From assembly GCF_013009075.1 (NCBI RefSeq), contig NZ_CP053108.1, positions 2,046,001 to 2,110,000 of the forward strand: a stretch of DNA of 64,000 bases, given 5' to 3'. This DNA comes from Halomonas sp. TA22 (GTDB taxonomy: Bacteria > Pseudomonadota > Gammaproteobacteria > Pseudomonadales > Halomonadaceae). The position numbers were made by a program, and so were the translations under genes. Shown piece after piece: positions 17,749-26,809 of this stretch. Below the pieces are notes generated by a model that worked only from the letters and a program-made list of their open reading frames with translations, made no database searches and was not told the DNA's origin. How positions within the stretch are numbered: position 1 is the stretch's first letter; each line of letters starts with the position of its first letter.

Positions 17749-18660
17749 TCAGTCAAGCGAATCGAGGAAGTCGGAAGCGACCTGGCTGGGGTCGGCGCCA
17801 TTGACGGCCACATCGCCATTGAGCCGCTGCAACGTCTCAATATCGAGCGCGTCGAACACCGGTTCGAGCAGCGACTCGATCTCGGGATAGGCCTCGTACA
17901 CGCTCTCGCGTATCACCGGCGCCGGCTGGTAGACCGGCTGTACGCCCAGGGTGTCCTCGAGAACCACCATATCCAGCGCACTCAGACCGCCATCGGTACC
18001 GTAGGCCATCGCTGAGTTCACGCCACTGGTCTGCTGTGCGGCGGCACGCAGTGTTGCCGCAGTATTACCTCCGGAGAGTACCACCAACTGGTCGGATGAG
18101 AGCGTAAAACCATATGCCTCATGGAAGGCAGGCAGCGCGGCCTCGGAATCGACGAACTCGGCACTGGCAGCGAAAATGAAGTCGCCCCCCCGCTCAAGAT
18201 AGTCGGCCAGATCCTCAAGCGTCTCGAGCCCATGTTCGCGTGCTAGGTCGCCCCGCACGCTCATCGCCCAGGTGTTGTTGGCATTGGCCGGCGCCAGCCA
18301 CACCAGGCGATTGGCCTCGAGATCTCGCTGCTTGACCTCGGCATGCGCCTCTTCGGCATCCTTCCAGACATCGCTATCGGCCATGTCGAAGAAGAAGGCG
18401 CCGTTACCGGTGTACTCCGGATAGAGATCGATCTCGCCGGCGATGATCGCTTCACGCACGATACTGGTGCCCCCCAGCTGCAGGCGATTCTCCACCTCGA
18501 TGCCGCCCCGCTCGAGGGCCTGCATGATCAATTCGCCAAGCACCGCTCCTTCGGTATCGATCTTCGACGATACCACCACCGGATCGTCGGCCTGTGCCAC
18601 GCCCAGCGTCAGTACTCCCCCTGTCACTACCGCGCTCATCCACCTCAACGTCCTGTTCAT
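17749..18660 (-). CDS. osmF: Osmoprotectant-binding protein (OsmF/YehZ)
   Basis: 303 residues with a signal peptide (MNRTLRWMSAVVTGGVLTLG, cleavage likely after VAQA). The mature protein begins DDPVVVSSKIDTEGAVLG and shows the OpuAC-like binding fold, including EIDLYPEYTGNGAFFF. It is periplasmic and hands glycine betaine or a related solute to the YehYXW membrane complex. It is the first gene of the operon and has a good promoter directly upstream. In E. coli yehZ is under RpoS and osmotic control; whether that holds here is not visible. Confidence 0.9.
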   Translation of the reverse strand: MNRTLRWMSAVVTGGVLTLGVAQADDPVVVSSKIDTEGAVLGELIMQALERGGIEVENRLQLGGTSIVREAIIAGEIDLYPEYTGNGAFFFDMADSDVWKDAEEAHAEVKQRDLEANRLVWLAPANANNTWAMSVRGDLAREHGLETLEDLADYLERGGDFIFAASAEFVDSEAALPAFHEAYGFTLSSDQLVVLSGGNTAATLRAAAQQTSGVNSAMAYGTDGGLSALDMVVLEDTLGVQPVYQPAPVIRESVYEAYPEIESLLEPVFDALDIETLQRLNGDVAVNGADPSQVASDFLDSLD

Positions 18661-18694
18661 CGATACCGCTCCGGTGTCTTATGGGTGTGAGCTC

Positions 18695-18723
18695 AGTATA
18701 AGGAATGCAAGCGTATGTGTCAG
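18695..18723 (-). promoter_or_regulatory. Sigma70/sigmaS-type promoter of the osmF operon
   Basis: On the minus strand CTGACA (18718-18723) and TATACT (18695-18700) are separated by exactly 17 bases and lie 35 bases upstream of the osmF ATG. Sigma70 and sigmaS share this -10, so stress control cannot be excluded. Confidence 0.6.
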
Positions 18724-18733
18724 ACGCGCATTG

Positions 18734-19834
18734 TCACGTTGCCAATCCAAGTCGGTGAATCAACTCGGCCTCCTTCTCGTTACGCTGTACCACGACGCCA
18801 AACCAGCCAAGCCCGTCGTACTCTTGATAGCCGAGCGTCCGGGCGAAGGACACGGTATTGCCTAGGTCGTCCTCATAGCTGCCACTGGCACGCCCATCTT
18901 CCTTGAGCGGCCACTGCGTGAACATGAGTTCGGGAGAGGTCGAGGCGATCACCCGCCGATCGCCATCAAGCAGCAGGATGGTGGTGCGCTGCTTGATCTC
19001 GGGAGGTAACGCCGCCTCGGTGTCGACAATGGTCGCCCCTTGACGCTCCCAGTCGAAATAGACGCCAAGCGTGCCCAGCACCTTGCCATTCACGTCGCCC
19101 TTCTCGCGCACTGCGGCGGCATAGACCAGCACCTTGCGCTGCTGATGTGCCTTACTGGGCTTCACACTATCGACAACGTAATCGTCGCCTGACGAGGTCT
19201 GCCGGGCCCGCTGCCACCAACCCTCCTGCGCCAGAGAAGTCCCGCGCAGCTGGCCGCGAAACTCGGGATTGGCGGAAGCGATCACCAGCCCCTGGCTGTC
19301 GGTCAATAGCAGGTCGCTATAGACCGAATAGTAGCGACTGATGGTTTCGAGTCGTCTGGAGGCGTGGGCAATCGAGGCGGGACTCTGCTCATTGAGCGCC
19401 TGCCACAGCGCGGAATCGGTCGCCCACCAGCGCACGTCTGCGGTGCGCTCATACAGGTTGCGCACGATGAGCTGAACGAGGGTTCTGGCCAGATCGACCT
19501 GCCTCACTCCCTCCAGCTCGCTCACCAGGCTCTCCGCCATGCAGCGAGTCATCTCGATGCGCCCAAGAACATTGGCTCGAAATTCCGAAGCCGCCGTGGC
19601 GGCACTGCCGGCCAGGCGCTGCACCTCGTTGGCCACCACGGCGAAGCTGCGTCCCGCTTCACCGGCGCGGGATGCCTCGATGATGGCATTGACGGCCAAG
19701 AGCCGCGTCTGACGCACGATCAGCTCACTGGTCGAGGTGTAACGCTGCAGCTCACTGCTGATGGCATCGAGCACCACACGCATGGCGCGTGGTGATACAT
19801 TGATGCCTTGCTTATCCCTGACAGATGATGGCAT
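18734..19834 (-). CDS. Soluble MCP-hairpin plus Cache sensor protein, domain-inverted
   Basis: 366 residues, no signal peptide or membrane segment. Residues about 43-76 ([20 protein letters not shown] and on to [10 protein letters not shown]) are the highly conserved tip of the chemoreceptor signalling hairpin that binds CheA/CheW. The flanking coiled coil is far shorter than in a normal receptor. Residues about 110-355 look like a Cache-type sensor ([48 protein letters not shown]). In ordinary chemoreceptors Cache is N-terminal and periplasmic; here the order is reversed and both are cytosolic. AAGGAAAAC precedes the ATG. It may report an internal metabolite to a chemotaxis array or act as a stand-alone sensor. 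Confidence 0.8.
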   Translation of the reverse strand: MPSSVRDKQGINVSPRAMRVVLDAISSELQRYTSTSELIVRQTRLLAVNAIIEASRAGEAGRSFAVVANEVQRLAGSAATAASEFRANVLGRIEMTRCMAESLVSELEGVRQVDLARTLVQLIVRNLYERTADVRWWATDSALWQALNEQSPASIAHASRRLETISRYYSVYSDLLLTDSQGLVIASANPEFRGQLRGTSLAQEGWWQRARQTSSGDDYVVDSVKPSKAHQQRKVLVYAAAVREKGDVNGKVLGTLGVYFDWERQGATIVDTEAALPPEIKQRTTILLLDGDRRVIASTSPELMFTQWPLKEDGRASGSYEDDLGNTVSFARTLGYQEYDGLGWFGVVVQRNEKEAELIHRLGLAT

Positions 19835-20017
19835 TTATTGTTTTCCTTCTTGAGGTTTGCCGACCTGATACATGGGTTTGTTCCACCTGACGAACATGTA
19901 GGCAGTCGGCGAATAATCATTGTTATCGAGTGTCTTTCGGACAGTCCGCTGCGCTACTGGCTGACCTCAGCATCATCATCGGCATCTGGCATGAAAACAT
20001 GAGGATATTGCAGCGCC

Positions 20018-21046
20018 ATGATCTCTTCAGGCGATACAGACGAGCGCTACTCCCATCCTCTGGTACGGGATCTGGAGTGGCTATTGTCGGCGCCCGACCT
20101 GCTGGCCATGCCCTGCGGTGCTCGCCCCAATCATCGCGAGCTAGGGCTGAATGGCGAATCCCAAAGAAGCCTGCTGGACGATCTCGAGCGTGATCCGCTT
20201 GCGCTCGAAACATTCATGGCAGCAGCCAGGCAGGCTCGGCTGGGTCTCTACCACGAGCGCCTATGGCAGTTTCTGCTGAGCAAGGCGCCAGGCACTCAGT
20301 TGCTGGCCCATAATCTTGCCATACGGCGCGAGAAACGCACCCTGGGCGAGCTGGACATGCTCTATCGGCGACGCAGTGATGGCGGTCTGGTGCATCTGGA
20401 AGTGGCGATCAAGTTCTATCTAGGTCTGACGTCAGGGCCTGGCGAGCCGACCAGCCAGGCACGCTGGATCGGTCCGGGCAGTCTCGACAGCCTGGCCATC
20501 AAGCGCGAGCGCCTGCAGCGCCATCAGCTGCCACTGCTTGAGCTGGACGAGACGCAAGCCGCACTGCAGGCGCTGCGTATAGAGCAAGGATGGGACAAGG
20601 GCGGGCGAGCGGAGGTGAGAATCGAGCAGCGGGTGGCACTGCCTGGCGTGCTCTTCTACCCTTGGCAGGGTATCGCCGGTCCAGACAGTTCTGCCTCACA
20701 GCCACGGTGGATGGCGCCTCCTGACGAAGCCACATTAAATCATCTACGTGGCACTTGGCTTGCATGGTCGCAGTGGCCAAACTTCATTGATCATGCTTCC
20801 ACCCGCATACGCGGCGCCCAGCTCAGCAAGCCGCACTGGCTGGCGCCACCGATCAAAAGCACCCTCGTGTCGCTGGATACCTTGAACGGCACACTTTGCA
20901 AGTACTTCAAGCAGAGTGAACGGCCTGTACCGCTAGTGCTGTTCGATGCCGCAGAACCAACATGGCAACGGATCTTTGTGGTGGGAGACGGCTGGCCGCG
21001 CCAGGTGTCACTGCCGCCCTGGACGGCCAGATCGCTCACTCGCTAG
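20018..21046 (+). CDS. DUF1853 family protein
   Basis: 342 residues. I recognise the DUF1853 pattern: [17 protein letters not shown] at the N-terminus, then [27 protein letters not shown] around residues 110-135. The latter looks like a PD-(D/E)XK nuclease core (ELD, then E.AIKF). No catalytic activity is established for the family to my knowledge. It overlaps the convergent cysS gene by 11 bases and diverges from the MCP/Cache gene. The ATG follows GAGGA at a rather long spacing of about 12, so a slightly different start is possible. The nuclease reading is structural inference. Confidence 0.8.
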   Translation: MISSGDTDERYSHPLVRDLEWLLSAPDLLAMPCGARPNHRELGLNGESQRSLLDDLERDPLALETFMAAARQARLGLYHERLWQFLLSKAPGTQLLAHNLAIRREKRTLGELDMLYRRRSDGGLVHLEVAIKFYLGLTSGPGEPTSQARWIGPGSLDSLAIKRERLQRHQLPLLELDETQAALQALRIEQGWDKGGRAEVRIEQRVALPGVLFYPWQGIAGPDSSASQPRWMAPPDEATLNHLRGTWLAWSQWPNFIDHASTRIRGAQLSKPHWLAPPIKSTLVSLDTLNGTLCKYFKQSERPVPLVLFDAAEPTWQRIFVVGDGWPRQVSLPPWTARSLTR

Positions 21047-22433
21047 CGGATACCTTCTCGACGACCCAGGTCGTTCCCTCCCGCGAGTCCTTGAGCACGA
21101 TTCCAAGTGCCGCCAGTTCGTCACGGATCTGGTCGGCACGCGAGAAGTCCTTGGACTTCTTGGCTTCGGTGCGTTCGGTGATCAATGCCTCCACCTCCGA
21201 CTCGGAGAGCGGCAGGGCCGATACACCGGCCTGAAGGAAGGCTTCCGGGATCTGCTCGAAAAGCCCAAGCAATCCCCCCAAGCGCTTGAGTTCGAAAGCC
21301 ATTGCCGGTGCCTGTTCGGGTGCCTCCTTGCGGGCACGATTGAGCTCGCGGGCAAGGTCGAAAAGCGCGGCCAGCGCTACCGGCGTGTTGAAATCGTCAT
21401 CCATGGCGGCGATGAATCGCTCATGGAAACGTGCATCCACCGCCCCTTGAACGGGACTGATTCCATCCAAGGCGTTATAGAAGCGCTCCAGCGACTTGCG
21501 CGCCTCATCGAGGGCATCCGGGGCGTAATTGATCGGGCTGCGGTAGTGGCTGGCCACCAGCAGGAAGCGCACCACTTCCGGGTCGTGGTGCTCGAGCACC
21601 TCGCGAATGGTAAAGAAGTTGCCCAATGACTTGGACATCTTCTCCTGATTCACGCGTACCGCACCGGCATGCATCCAGGTGTTGACGTAGGGTTTGCCGG
21701 TCGCCGCCTCGCTCTGAGCGATCTCGTTCTCGTGGTGGGGAAAGGTCAGGTCAGGTCCGCCGCCATGAATGTCAAAGGTGTCGCCCAGGCAGCAGGTGGA
21801 CATCGCAGAGCACTCGATATGCCAGCCCGGCCGCCCCTCGCCCCAGGGGGAGGACCAACTCGCCTCGCCGGGCTTGGCCGCCTTCCACAGCACGAAGTCC
21901 AGCGGGTCCTCCTTGTGTGCATCGACCTCGACCCGCGCACCGCTGCGCATCTCGTCGAGATCGCGATTGTTGAGCTTGCCGTAGCCCTCGAAGCGTCGCA
22001 CGCGGTAGTAGACATCGCCATTGTCGGCCGCATAGGCGAAACCCTTGGCGATCAGCGTTTCGATCATCGCCACGATCTCGGCAATATGCCCGGTGGCACG
22101 CGGCTCGTGGTCGGGGCGCAACACGCCAAGCCGCGTCTCGTCCTCATGCATGGCCGCGATCATACGCTCGGTCAGAACATCGAAAGACTCGCCATTCTCC
22201 TCGGCGCGCTTGAGGATCTTGTCGTCGATGTCGGTGATGTTGCGCACATAGGTGACATCGTATTCCCGCCAGCGCAGATAGCGAGTGATCACGTCGAAGG
22301 CGACCATGACCCTGGCATGACCGATATGACAGAAGTCATAGACGGTGATGCCGCACACGTACATGCGCACCTTGCCCGGCTCGAGTGGCGTGAAGGGCTC
22401 CTTGCGCCGCGTCAGCGTATTGTAGATCTGCAT
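21036..22433 (-). CDS. cysS: Cysteinyl-tRNA synthetase
   Basis: 465 residues, class I synthetase that charges tRNA-Cys. The HIGH motif is in [18 protein letters not shown] is in [12 protein letters not shown], and the zinc/cysteine site begins at [11 protein letters not shown]. Length and motif spacing match E. coli CysS (461). It is followed, on the same strand upstream, by glnS with 14 bases between, and both sit near ppiB, an order also seen in Pseudomonas. Eleven bases overlap the convergent DUF1853 gene at the 3' ends. Confidence 0.97.
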   Translation of the reverse strand: MQIYNTLTRRKEPFTPLEPGKVRMYVCGITVYDFCHIGHARVMVAFDVITRYLRWREYDVTYVRNITDIDDKILKRAEENGESFDVLTERMIAAMHEDETRLGVLRPDHEPRATGHIAEIVAMIETLIAKGFAYAADNGDVYYRVRRFEGYGKLNNRDLDEMRSGARVEVDAHKEDPLDFVLWKAAKPGEASWSSPWGEGRPGWHIECSAMSTCCLGDTFDIHGGGPDLTFPHHENEIAQSEAATGKPYVNTWMHAGAVRVNQEKMSKSLGNFFTIREVLEHHDPEVVRFLLVASHYRSPINYAPDALDEARKSLERFYNALDGISPVQGAVDARFHERFIAAMDDDFNTPVALAALFDLARELNRARKEAPEQAPAMAFELKRLGGLLGLFEQIPEAFLQAGVSALPLSESEVEALITERTEAKKSKDFSRADQIRDELAALGIVLKDSREGTTWVVEKVSASE

Positions 22434-22447
22434 CGTGCTCTCCCGGC

Positions 22448-24142
22448 TTAGCCCTTCTTCTGTTCGTCTTTCTTCTGAATACGGGCCCAGCTGTCCTTCA
22501 AGCCTACGGTACGGTTGAACACCAGCTTACCGTCCGCGCAGGCATGGCGATCGGCGCAGAAGTACCCCACCCGCTCGAACTGGAAGCGCGATTCGGGCCC
22601 GGCCTCGGCCAGGCTCGGCTCGCCGATGCCCTGTACTACCGTCAACGAGTCGGGATTGAGGTGCTCGAGAAAGTCGATGTCCTTGTCCCGATCCGGCTGC
22701 TCGACCTGGAACAGATTGTCGTAGAGGCGCACCTCCACCGGCACGCCACGGGTTGCACTGACCCAGTGGATGACCCCCTTCACCTTGCGCCCTTCGGGAT
22801 TCTTGCCCAGGGTGTCGAAGTCCACAGAGCAGTGCAGCGCCTCTATACTGCCGTCGCTCCCCTTGATCACCTCGTCGCAGCGGATCACATAGGAGTTGCG
22901 CAACCGCACCTCCTGGCCAGGTGCCAGCCGGAAGAACTTCTTCGGCGGCTCCTCCATGAAATCCTCGGCGTCGATGTAGAGCTCACGGGTAAATGGGATC
23001 TGGCGCATTCCCATATCCTCTCGGGCCGGATGCCCTGGGACCTCATAGACCTCGTCATGGGCCTCGGGAACGTTGGTCAGCACCACCTTGATCGGGTTGA
23101 GCACGCACATCGCACGCGGCGCGTTGTCCTCGAGGTCGGCACGTATCGCGTGGTAAAGCATAGCGATATCGACCAGTCCACCGTCGGCCCGGGTCACACC
23201 GATCATGTCGCAGAACTTGCGCAGCGAGGCTGGCGTGTAGCCCCGCCGACGCATCCCGGAGATGGTGGGCATGCGGGGGTCGTCCCAGCCATCGACGATC
23301 CCTTCGTCCACCAGCAGCTTGAGTTTACGCTTGGAGGTCAGGGTGTAGTTGAGATTCAGTCGTGCGAACTCGATCTGGCGAGGCTTGCAAGGCACCGGCA
23401 GATTATTCAGGAACCACTCATAGAGGGGGCGGTGATCCTCGAACTCCAGCGTGCAGATCGAATGCGTGACACCCTCGATGGCATCGGATTGGCCATGGGT
23501 GAAGTCATAGGAGGGGTAGATGTTCCACTTGTCTCCGGTCTGATGATGATGAGCATGGCGGATACGATAGAGAATCGGGTCGCGCAGGTTGATGTTCGGG
23601 GAGGCCATGTCGATCTTCGCCCGCAACACCTTCTCCCCTTCGCCGTACTCGCCAAGGCGCATACGCTCAAGCAGGTCGAGGTTCTCTTCGACGCTACGCT
23701 CGCGCCAGGGGCTCGGGCGTCCGGGCTCGGTGAGGGTGCCGCGATACTCGCGGATCTCCTCAGGCGAGAGATCATCCACATAGGCCTTGCCTGAGCCAAT
23801 CAGATGCTGGGCCCAAGCATAGAGCTGATCGAAATAGTCCGACGCGAAACGCACCTGACCCGCCCACTGGAAGCCCAGCCACTCCACATCGGCCTTGATG
23901 GCATCGATATAGGCCTGCTCTTCCTTGGCCGGATTGGTATCATCGAAGCGCAGGTTGCACTCCCCACCGAACTGCTCGGCGATGCCGAAGTTCAGGCAGA
24001 TCGACTTGGCATGACCGATATGCAAAAAGCCGTTGGGCTCCGGCGGAAACCGGGTCACCACACGATCGATCTTGCCCGACTCACGATCCTCGAGAAGCTG
24101 GTGACGGATGAAGTTCGGCGCGCTGTTACTTTCAATGCTCAT
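22448..24142 (-). CDS. glnS: Glutaminyl-tRNA synthetase
   Basis: 564 residues from the ATG at 24142 ([10 protein letters not shown]). A longer frame to 24181 exists, but this start matches E. coli GlnS (554). Class I motifs are [16 protein letters not shown] and [13 protein letters not shown] (KMSKS-like), and [19 protein letters not shown] follows the active site. It charges tRNA-Gln directly. Upstream, TATAAT (minus strand, 24242-24247) is a possible -10 in the spacer shared with the divergent ppiB, but its -35 is weak. cysS follows after 14 bases. Confidence 0.97.
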   Translation of the reverse strand: MSIESNSAPNFIRHQLLEDRESGKIDRVVTRFPPEPNGFLHIGHAKSICLNFGIAEQFGGECNLRFDDTNPAKEEQAYIDAIKADVEWLGFQWAGQVRFASDYFDQLYAWAQHLIGSGKAYVDDLSPEEIREYRGTLTEPGRPSPWRERSVEENLDLLERMRLGEYGEGEKVLRAKIDMASPNINLRDPILYRIRHAHHHQTGDKWNIYPSYDFTHGQSDAIEGVTHSICTLEFEDHRPLYEWFLNNLPVPCKPRQIEFARLNLNYTLTSKRKLKLLVDEGIVDGWDDPRMPTISGMRRRGYTPASLRKFCDMIGVTRADGGLVDIAMLYHAIRADLEDNAPRAMCVLNPIKVVLTNVPEAHDEVYEVPGHPAREDMGMRQIPFTRELYIDAEDFMEEPPKKFFRLAPGQEVRLRNSYVIRCDEVIKGSDGSIEALHCSVDFDTLGKNPEGRKVKGVIHWVSATRGVPVEVRLYDNLFQVEQPDRDKDIDFLEHLNPDSLTVVQGIGEPSLAEAGPESRFQFERVGYFCADRHACADGKLVFNRTVGLKDSWARIQKKDEQKKG

Positions 24143-24306
24143 GGGCGTCTGGGAACCTCTGGTTGGCCGCAATGACGGCAAACGCGCTGACGGACGGAAA
24201 TGGTCGATGCCGCCGGGTTCGCGTGCCGATGCAAAACGGCTATTATAGCGTGACGTAGTCGCGCTACGCCAAGGCGCGCCCTCAATGACCTTCCGGGAAA
24301 GCCTAC

Positions 24307-24804
24307 ATGATCGTTCTGCAAACCAACTTCGGCGATATCACTGTATCGCTCTATCATGACAAAGCGCCAAAATCTGCGGCCAATTTCGAACAGTACGTCA
24401 AGGATGGCCACTACGACGGCACGCTCTTCCACCGGGTCATCAACGGCTTCATGGTGCAGGGTGGCGGTTTCGACGCCGACTTCGAGCAGAAGCCGACACG
24501 CGAGCCGGTCGAGAACGAGGCCGACAATGGGCTCAAGAACGTGACGGGCACCTTGGCCATGGCACGAACCCAGGACCCCCACTCCGCCACCGCCCAGTTC
24601 TTCATCAACGTCGCCGATAACGACTTCCTCAACCACCGGGGCAAGACCCTGCAGGGATGGGGCTATTGTGTCTTCGGCGAAGTGGTCGAAGGCATGGACA
24701 TCGTCGAGCGGATCAAGGAGGTCGCCACCACCCGCCGCGGCATGCACGCCGACGTACCGGCCGAGGACGTGGTGATTCAGCGCGCCTATATCAAGGACGC
24801 CTGA
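24307..24804 (+). CDS. ppiB: Peptidyl-prolyl cis-trans isomerase B (cyclophilin)
   Basis: 165 residues, a cytosolic single-domain cyclophilin with no signal peptide. Active-site segments [34 protein letters not shown] and [18 protein letters not shown] are all present, including the catalytic arginine in FHRV. It speeds proline isomerisation during folding. It diverges from glnS and is followed by lpxH after 67 bases with a hairpin between. The glnS/ppiB/lpxH neighbourhood is common in gammaproteobacteria. Confidence 0.97.
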   Translation: MIVLQTNFGDITVSLYHDKAPKSAANFEQYVKDGHYDGTLFHRVINGFMVQGGGFDADFEQKPTREPVENEADNGLKNVTGTLAMARTQDPHSATAQFFINVADNDFLNHRGKTLQGWGYCVFGEVVEGMDIVERIKEVATTRRGMHADVPAEDVVIQRAYIKDA

Positions 24805-24823
24805 TCGGCCGCCCTACCTCGCC

Positions 24824-24848
24824 ACGCCCACTCCCCGTGGGCGTTCGT
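24824..24848 (+). terminator. Hairpin between ppiB and lpxH
   Basis: ACGCCCAC (24824-24831) pairs perfectly with GTGGGCGT (24837-24844) around a TCCCC loop. The following TCGTCTTTCG is only mildly T-rich, so this could attenuate rather than fully end ppiB transcription. Confidence 0.5.
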
Positions 24849-24871
24849 CTTTCGCTCGTGCAGGTTCCTAC

Positions 24872-25630
24872 ATGTCCACACTGTTCATCGCCGATCTTCA
24901 TCTCTACCCCGAGGCCCCCGAGTTTACCGACGCCTTTCTCGCCTATATCGAAGAGCAGGCCTGTAATAGCGAAGCTCTGTACATTTTGGGAGACTTCTTC
25001 GAGACCTGGATAGGGGATGACATTCTCGATCTTGCCGGTGCCGACCCCACCGGTAACGCCGCACTGGCCGAACTCACCAGTACCGCGCTCAAGAGATTGA
25101 GCGAGTCGGGCACACGCATCTACCTGATGCACGGCAATCGCGACTTCCTGCTTGGTGAACGCTTCGCCGAGGCCTGTGGCGCCACGTTAATCGAAGAGCC
25201 ACAGGTCATCGAGGTCGGAGCAGAGCGCCTCTTGCTGATGCACGGCGATACCCTATGTACCCGCGACGAGGCCTACCAGGCATTCCGACTCCAGGCGAGA
25301 AATCCGCAATGGCAGGCACAGATCCTCTCCATGCCGATCGAGCAGCGCATCGAATTGGCCAAGAGTCTACGCATGCAGTCTGGTGAAGCGATCTCCAACA
25401 AGTCGCAGGACATCATGGACGTCACCCCAGAAGAGGTGGTCCGCGTGATGGCGGAACACGGCGTCACCACCTTGATTCACGGCCACACCCACCGCCCCGC
25501 CGTGCATGAGCTGACGGTCAATGGCGCAGCCGCGAAACGCTACGTGCTGGGCGACTGGCAGGCCCGGGGCTGGGAGTTGCGTGCCGACCGGCAGGGATCA
25601 CTGCATCTGCGCGACTTTCCTATCGCCTGA
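24872..25630 (+). CDS. lpxH: UDP-2,3-diacylglucosamine diphosphatase
   Basis: 252 residues with the calcineurin-like phosphoesterase metal motifs: FIADLHLYPE (D-x-H), YILGDFFETWIGDD (GD), LMHGNRDFLLG (GNRD) and HGHTHRPAVHE (GHTH). LpxH hydrolyses UDP-2,3-diacylglucosamine to lipid X in lipid A biosynthesis, at the inner membrane surface, with manganese. The all-round match to LpxH confirms an LPS-bearing outer membrane. It converges with the COG0523 GTPase gene with 44 bases between. Confidence 0.96.
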   Translation: MSTLFIADLHLYPEAPEFTDAFLAYIEEQACNSEALYILGDFFETWIGDDILDLAGADPTGNAALAELTSTALKRLSESGTRIYLMHGNRDFLLGERFAEACGATLIEEPQVIEVGAERLLLMHGDTLCTRDEAYQAFRLQARNPQWQAQILSMPIEQRIELAKSLRMQSGEAISNKSQDIMDVTPEEVVRVMAEHGVTTLIHGHTHRPAVHELTVNGAAAKRYVLGDWQARGWELRADRQGSLHLRDFPIA

Positions 25631-25674
25631 ACTTTCCCATCGCCTGAGCAGTATTAGCGGCGGGGTATTGCGTA

Positions 25675-26733
25675 TCATTCGTTGAGCAGGCAGTCGGCAA
25701 GTCGAGCTTCCAGGGCCTCGCCATCCGGCAAGGCCCCCTGCTCGACGATCACCTCCAGGCGCGAGTCACGCCGCCAGCTGCTGCCACTCAATTCGGCACG
25801 ACCATCGCCTCGGTTATAGCAATACCACCCGCCAGCGGTATGCCATATCCCCTTTACCCTGATCGCCGACGGCAAGGCATCCAGCACCCGCGTCAGCTTG
25901 TCCAGGTCGAATAGCTCATCGGCGTGCCAGCGCCAGCTTGTGCTGGCATGTCCCAGTGTCTGGCCGCTATCCCGTACGGGGCTTCCCGGTAGCGGTTCGC
26001 GATAGGCGATGTCGAGCTCGACCATGGGCCTGCGTTGAGGATCCTGACACGAAGGATCGTGAGGACGATCATGTCCCGGCACTGGCTCCGGCAAGTGATC
26101 GATCAACCCCGACGTACTTGTCCTGGCGCCAACAAGACGTTGAATTTCGATCGCGCCATGCGGCGCCTCGACTACCCAGCGCTTGGCCGGCCACAGCCCG
26201 TCGAGATGACGATAAGCATCGTCGCACTGCGCACCGCTTGCCAGGTCTGTCATGGTCAAGGCGACACCATCGGCCATCGACAGCTGATCATGGAAGGTCT
26301 CGCTCGCCATCGTCCGCGGGTCGCTCAGGCGTCGCGGATCGAGCAGCGCGATGACGTCACGCACCTCGAGCACGTCGCGAAAGGCCTCGCCTCGCAGCAA
26401 GTCGAGCAAGCCGGCAGGATGACCAAGTCCCGAAGGCTCGATGATCAGCCGGTCGGGACGTGAGCGCTGCAACAGACTGATCAGCGAGGCCTGGAGCACG
26501 AATGCCAGCTGACAGCATAGGCAACCACCCGGCAATCCCTTGACGACCACCTCGCGGCGTTCCTCGAACATCGCCTGGTCGATACCCACCTGCCCAAATT
26601 CGTTGATCAGTATCGCCCAGCGCTCGCCACTCGGCTTGTTATCGATCAGATGGCGAATCGCACTGCTCTTGCCACTGCCGAGAAAGCCGGTCACCACGTG
26701 CACGGGAATCCTTAGCCCCTCGTCACGCGTCAT
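25675..26733 (-). CDS. COG0523 (CobW/ZigA-type) G3E GTPase
   Basis: 352 residues from the ATG at 26733 (MTRDEGLRIP), preceded by the strong GGGAGG. Walker A is GFLGSGKSS, the metal-binding motif is GGCLCC, and IEPSGLGHPAGLLDLL is the switch/Walker B region. The C-terminal domain (IWHTAGGWYCYNRGDG) is the CobW-C fold. Such proteins deliver zinc or other metals to client enzymes. The guanine-specificity motif expected as NKxD reads TMTD here (GVALTMTDLA), which is unusual. No metal-response operator is visible. Target enzyme unknown. Confidence 0.88.
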   Translation of the reverse strand: MTRDEGLRIPVHVVTGFLGSGKSSAIRHLIDNKPSGERWAILINEFGQVGIDQAMFEERREVVVKGLPGGCLCCQLAFVLQASLISLLQRSRPDRLIIEPSGLGHPAGLLDLLRGEAFRDVLEVRDVIALLDPRRLSDPRTMASETFHDQLSMADGVALTMTDLASGAQCDDAYRHLDGLWPAKRWVVEAPHGAIEIQRLVGARTSTSGLIDHLPEPVPGHDRPHDPSCQDPQRRPMVELDIAYREPLPGSPVRDSGQTLGHASTSWRWHADELFDLDKLTRVLDALPSAIRVKGIWHTAGGWYCYNRGDGRAELSGSSWRRDSRLEVIVEQGALPDGEALEARLADCLLNE

Positions 26734-26754
26734 GAGACACCTCCCTCCCGTTAA

Positions 26755-26789
26755 GCATAAAAAAACGCGCGACATGATTGTCGCGCGTT
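26755..26789 (-). terminator. Rho-independent terminator of ppiD
   Basis: A perfect 11-bp stem, AACGCGCGACA (26764-26774) with TGTCGCGCGTT (26779-26789), has a TGAT loop. On the minus strand it is followed by seven U residues. It ends the ppiD transcript 21 bases after the stop codon. Confidence 0.9.
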
Positions 26790-26809
26790 GTCTTCATCGC
26801 TGAGCTGCG

